Both the position numbers and the translations under genes were made by a program. DNA of 6,398 nt from Chloroflexota bacterium. Lineage in GTDB: Bacteria > Chloroflexota > Anaerolineae > Promineifilales > Promineifilaceae. How positions within the stretch are numbered: the first letter of the stretch is position 1; the number at the start of each line of letters is the position of its first letter. Below the pieces are notes generated by a model. The model saw only the letters and a program-made list of their open reading frames with translations. It was not told the DNA's origin and made no database searches. Below, piece by piece: positions 3,449 to 6,398 of this stretch. The stretch spans positions 668,900 through 675,297 of the forward strand of contig CP070688.1 in NCBI GenBank assembly GCA_020353135.1. The letters are read 5' to 3'.

Positions 3449-6398
3449 CTACTCCGTGATCTCGAACAGAGATCCGCCACTTCGGCCAAACACATCGGGG
3501 AAGAACTCCAGGCGCGCTGTAGCCGGAATCACCTGATACGTCCCCGGAATGGCCGTTTGCAAGGTGTAGCTGTACTGGTACGTGCCGGCCGGTAAGAACT
3601 CGCTAGTGAAGACCACGCTGTCATCGCGATACTCGATGTTGTTGAAGTGCCACCAACCCCAGAAGCCATGGCGAAAGGATTCGTCAGCCCGTTCGATGCG
3701 CCCACCCTGGCCGGGATCGCTGATGGCCAGCCCGGGATCGACAGCCTCAGCGCCGGCCGGAATGGGATCGGCAACCACGACGTAAACCCCATCATTATGG
3801 ACCACAATCGTTAGCTCCACTCGCACCTCTTGACCGGCTTTGAGCTCGTCGATCGGCTGGCACACGGTCTCACTTGGATCGCAGGAGGCGTCGTAATAGG
3901 TTCGCTCGACCGAGAATCCTCGCGCCAAAGGCTCTAGATTCTCGGCGTTGATGAAACTATCCAAATAGGCCGTGTAATAAAGCCGGCCAGGGCCTTCACT
4001 GCGCTGGAAAGCCAGGTAATTGACCTCGTCCGGTAGCAGTTGTGAAACTGGTACGGACAGCTCCTCGTTGTCGGTTACATTGTCGCTGTCAAATCCACCG
4101 TTCGCCAGACGGTCGGCATTCACATCCACCTGATAGTCATAATCAGCTTCTAGTTCGCCGCTGACGGCCATCCAGTCTGCTAGGGCCATGATGCTCCAGG
4201 CCGTATCGTGCCCAGTCGGCCAATGTCCGGCCCGGCGGGCAACCATTAGCCAGCGCACTGCATTGGGCGCCAGCGGACCGTTGGGATCAAGGCGCGTCAG
4301 GGTCTCAAGAACCATGGCCGTGCCCCTGATATCGCTGTTCAGATTGTCCCAGTCGGGTTCGGCATCTTGCCAATGGGCGCCGGCGGCGCTCAGGATGGCC
4401 GAGTCGTTCAGATCGCCCAGCAGCGACTGCGCCTGAGCCCGTTGGCCATTCAGGTCAAAGGCCATGGCCAACAGCGCCTTGGCATAGGGATCCAGTAGGG
4501 CCCGGTGCTCGTCGAAGAGGGCATCCAGATCGGCCGTATCTGCCTGGCCAAGTTCAGCCAGCACGTAAAGGAAGAAAGCCTGGCGATTGATTTTCGATGC
4601 AGAAGAGAGGTCGGCTGCATCCAAGATCTGATTCTGTATATATCGCACGCCGCCGTCCAGGACATCGCCGTCAATATCGAATCCGGCGTCCTGGGCCATG
4701 GCCAGTGCAAATAACACATGACCGCTGAGGAATGGATCGCTTCTGGTTGAGTAACACCAGCCCCAACCGCCATTGGATTTCTGCAACCTCTCAAGATTGG
4801 AAATGCCGTCTACTATCAGTCTCTCCAATTCCCCCGCTTGATCGAATCCTGGCAATGGGAGCCCTTGATAAGCGCGCATCGTAGCCACATTAGGCAGTAG
4901 TTGGTCGGCCGTCGCGTGAGCGCAAGCCGGGCGGTCTTCAAGGTAGTTGACGACCCTAAGGGACGTAGTCAGCGCCGCGGCCAATGATGGGCTTAACTCA
5001 ATCTCGACCGCGCCCTGGCGAGTATCGACTTCCTCCGGCAAGAGGATCGCCTCTACGCGACGGTCGGCCTCGTCGAGGATGCCGGAGGTGCCGACCACAT
5101 CCTCGCCGGCATAGCGAACGATAGGTATAAGCTGGTCAGGCGGCCTGCCAAAGGTCGGCTTGGTCGCATCACGATACTGGCCGGCCTCGGCGCGAAAGGT
5201 CAAGTCGGCAAAAGGAACATCGTTGACCATGACCGGCCAACGCACCACTTGACGCTGACCAGGCGCAATCGTTAACTCCTGCTCGGCCGGTCCCGTCAGG
5301 GTTAGGCCGGCAGCTTCCAGCGAAACGGCGACGTCCAATTGCTCGGCCGTATTGTTGTGAATGACGGCCCCCAACGACAGGTCATCGCCTACTGTGAAGA
5401 ACCGCGGCGTAATCGGCCGGATTAGAAGCGGCAGGTTGCTGACGATGTCCGCCTCGGTTTGGCCGACCAGGGTTTCGTTGCTCGTTGCGTAGTCACTCAC
5501 ACCCTTGCTGCTCAAGCGCCAGGTTGTCACATTGTCGGGAAGGGGAATGGAAACGGTAGCCCGGCCCGATGGATCAGTGCTGACCTGGGCCTGCCAAAAT
5601 GCTGTGTCCTGGAAGTCGGCGCGCACATCCTCTCCCTGTTCATCTTCCTCGCCCTGCAGTGTAACTGCCGCAGCGGCCGTCTCATCTGCGCCACCTCCGC
5701 CGCCGCCTCCTCGGCCAAGAATCTCAGACGGGATTTCGACTTCCAATCCCTCGCCAGAGACGATTAAGCCGGCGCCCGTTTGGCTTCGCAGAGGCTGTCT
5801 CCGGTAAAAGGCCTCGACGATGTGGGGCGCATTGTCGGCCTTGAGAGAAAGGACCGCCAGATCGACCAGGGCGAGGGAGAAGTTGGCCTGGACCGGGTTG
5901 CCTAGGTGGTCAGTCACCAGCAGATCATATTCGGCCGTGTCGCCGGGCGACAGTAAGTCACTCTTTGGCGTCAGGATCATGTTGAGGGCCAATTGCTCCG
6001 GCGATACGACCAACTCGGTCACGCCGATGCGCATGTCGGCAACTAAATTGGACTCGTCTACACCTTTGACCACATGGACGGTGACAAAAACATTGGGCGC
6101 ATAGGAAGGCGAGATCGGGATTTCCAACACCTCGCTGTCAGATTGCAGAGTCACCAGCCGCTGGTCGATCACATCGCCCCGCTCGATCGTCAGCCAGGCG
6201 TTTGCCGGGCCAACGAACGGCGACTGGACCAGGATGCGGGCCGTGTCACCCGGACGATAATCCTCTTTGTCGGCCGCCAGGTCCATACGTTTATCGCGCG
6301 GATCGGTCGGCCAACCAACCGCGTCGATATCGGCCACCCACATAAAGGAACTGCTGCTCTGCTGCCGGCCGCCGTCGTCTGCCACGGAGGCAACGACC
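3449..6398 (-). CDS. Bacterial alpha-2-macroglobulin-like protein, C-terminal half (5' end outside window), thioester motif degenerate
   Basis: The frame is open from the right edge to the TAG at 3449-3451, about 982 residues. A GTG at 6383-6385 lies mid-domain and is not the start. Bacterial members usually exceed 1,500 residues, so the signal peptide or lipobox and first macroglobulin domains are missing. Counting that GTG as residue 1, macroglobulin-type beta domains cover about 33-190 (Y-R-P-G-D-T-A, Y-A-P-N-V-F-V-T-V). A bait-like segment (about 200-257) holds seven glycines and an acidic run. The A2M core motif D-T-A-F-W ... P-L-P-D-N-V-T-T-W-R spans 260-290. The helical thioester domain covers about 465-780, and the receptor-binding-like domain ends in L-P-A-G-T-Y-Q-Y-S-Y. 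The expected C-x-E-Q is C488-A-H-A, so no normal thioester can form. Only four cysteines are visible (488, 544, 835, 842). The family traps proteases outside the cytoplasm. Thioester-less bacterial relatives are known, for example YfaS of E. coli. The gene is convergent with the peptidase gene. Confidence 0.93.
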   Translation of the reverse strand, partial: VVASVADDGGRQQSSSSFMWVADIDAVGWPTDPRDKRMDLAADKEDYRPGDTARILVQSPFVGPANAWLTIERGDVIDQRLVTLQSDSEVLEIPISPSYAPNVFVTVHVVKGVDESNLVADMRIGVTELVVSPEQLALNMILTPKSDLLSPGDTAEYDLLVTDHLGNPVQANFSLALVDLAVLSLKADNAPHIVEAFYRRQPLRSQTGAGLIVSGEGLEVEIPSEILGRGGGGGGGADETAAAAVTLQGEEDEQGEDVRADFQDTAFWQAQVSTDPSGRATVSIPLPDNVTTWRLSSKGVSDYATSNETLVGQTEADIVSNLPLLIRPITPRFFTVGDDLSLGAVIHNNTAEQLDVAVSLEAAGLTLTGPAEQELTIAPGQRQVVRWPVMVNDVPFADLTFRAEAGQYRDATKPTFGRPPDQLIPIVRYAGEDVVGTSGILDEADRRVEAILLPEEVDTRQGAVEIELSPSLAAALTTSLRVVNYLEDRPACAHATADQLLPNVATMRAYQGLPLPGFDQAGELERLIVDGISNLERLQKSNGGWGWCYSTRSDPFLSGHVLFALAMAQDAGFDIDGDVLDGGVRYIQNQILDAADLSSASKINRQAFFLYVLAELGQADTADLDALFDEHRALLDPYAKALLAMAFDLNGQRAQAQSLLGDLNDSAILSAAGAHWQDAEPDWDNLNSDIRGTAMVLETLTRLDPNGPLAPNAVRWLMVARRAGHWPTGHDTAWSIMALADWMAVSGELEADYDYQVDVNADRLANGGFDSDNVTDNEELSVPVSQLLPDEVNYLAFQRSEGPGRLYYTAYLDSFINAENLEPLARGFSVERTYYDASCDPSETVCQPIDELKAGQEVRVELTIVVHNDGVYVVVADPIPAGAEAVDPGLAISDPGQGGRIERADESFRHGFWGWWHFNNIEYRDDSVVFTSEFLPAGTYQYSYTLQTAIPGTYQVIPATARLEFFPDVFGRSGGSLFEITE
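4913..4924 (-). other. Degenerate thioester site (C-A-H-A in place of C-x-E-Q)
   Basis: Read on the minus strand, the codons are TGC GCT CAC GCG, followed by ACG GCC. Aligned by eye with the family pattern G-C-x-E-Q-T-A-x-x-L-L-P, the Cys and the downstream T-A ... L-L-P are kept. Glu is replaced by His and Gln by Ala. The surrounding domain is otherwise intact and in frame, so this looks like substitution within a functional protein and not gene decay. Confidence 0.85.
5612..5713 (-). other. Low-complexity Gly7/acidic segment at the bait-region position
   Basis: Seven consecutive glycine codons lie at 5690-5710, preceded in the protein by Arg225. They are followed by A-D-E-T-A-A-A-A-V and then the acidic G-E-E-D-E-Q-G-E-D stretch, just before the A2M core motif D-T-A-F-W. 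In this family the exposed, flexible bait that proteases cut lies in this part of the chain. A flexible, protease-accessible loop is the natural reading. Confidence 0.6.

Noticed and set aside
5459..6104. Several plus-strand open frames of about 95-100 codons opposite the macroglobulin gene
   Set aside because: They are antisense to a continuous, motif-bearing frame and are low in complexity (Pro/Ala/Ser-rich opposite the glycine run). No ribosome sites were noticed.
6383..6385. GTG as the start codon of the macroglobulin gene
   Set aside because: The frame stays open to the window edge (V-V-A-S before it), and the GTG falls inside a beta-domain strand. The gene clearly continues outside.

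Overview
The window is about 6.4 kb of dense bacterial chromosome with a GC content in the high fifties by eye. It holds four genes pointing right and one long gene pointing left. The ParA/ParB types, the family of the left-pointing alpha-2-macroglobulin gene and the general style of the proteins suggest Chloroflexota, perhaps Anaerolineae or a relative. This rests on remembered family resemblance, not a search, so it is tentative.

Layout. Positions 1-372 hold the C-terminal third or so of a PfkB/ribokinase-family sugar or nucleoside kinase, cut by the left edge. It is followed by parA (429-1235) and parB (1249-2109), the chromosome partition pair, separated by only 13 bases. After a 131-base gap comes an intact M24 metallopeptidase of the Xaa-Pro aminopeptidase/prolidase type (2241-3443). 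Its stop lies 5 bases from the stop of a convergent gene that fills the rest of the window (3449-6398, minus strand). That gene is the C-terminal half of a bacterial alpha-2-macroglobulin-like protein whose start lies beyond the right edge.

How the genes work together. ParA and ParB form one system: the ParA ATPase on the nucleoid pulls ParB-parS complexes apart. ParB keeps its N-terminal ParA-contact motif, its CTP-binding motifs, its helix-turn-helix and its C-terminal dimer domain. No parS site was found in the window. The kinase is probably co-transcribed with parAB but has no evident functional link. The peptidase acts on Pro-containing peptides in the cytoplasm. The macroglobulin is expected to act outside the cytoplasmic membrane as a protease-trapping or surface-defence protein.

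Most notable point. The macroglobulin still has its complement-like (thioester) domain, but the usual C-x-E-Q thioester motif reads C-A-H-A. The cysteine remains while the glutamine that closes the thioester is gone. A second cysteine (in GGWGWC) lies about 56 residues downstream in the same domain. The bait-region position carries a run of seven glycines followed by an acidic stretch. I see no mobile element, CRISPR array, tRNA or rRNA, and no wholly novel system. No gene-free stretch exceeds 131 bases.
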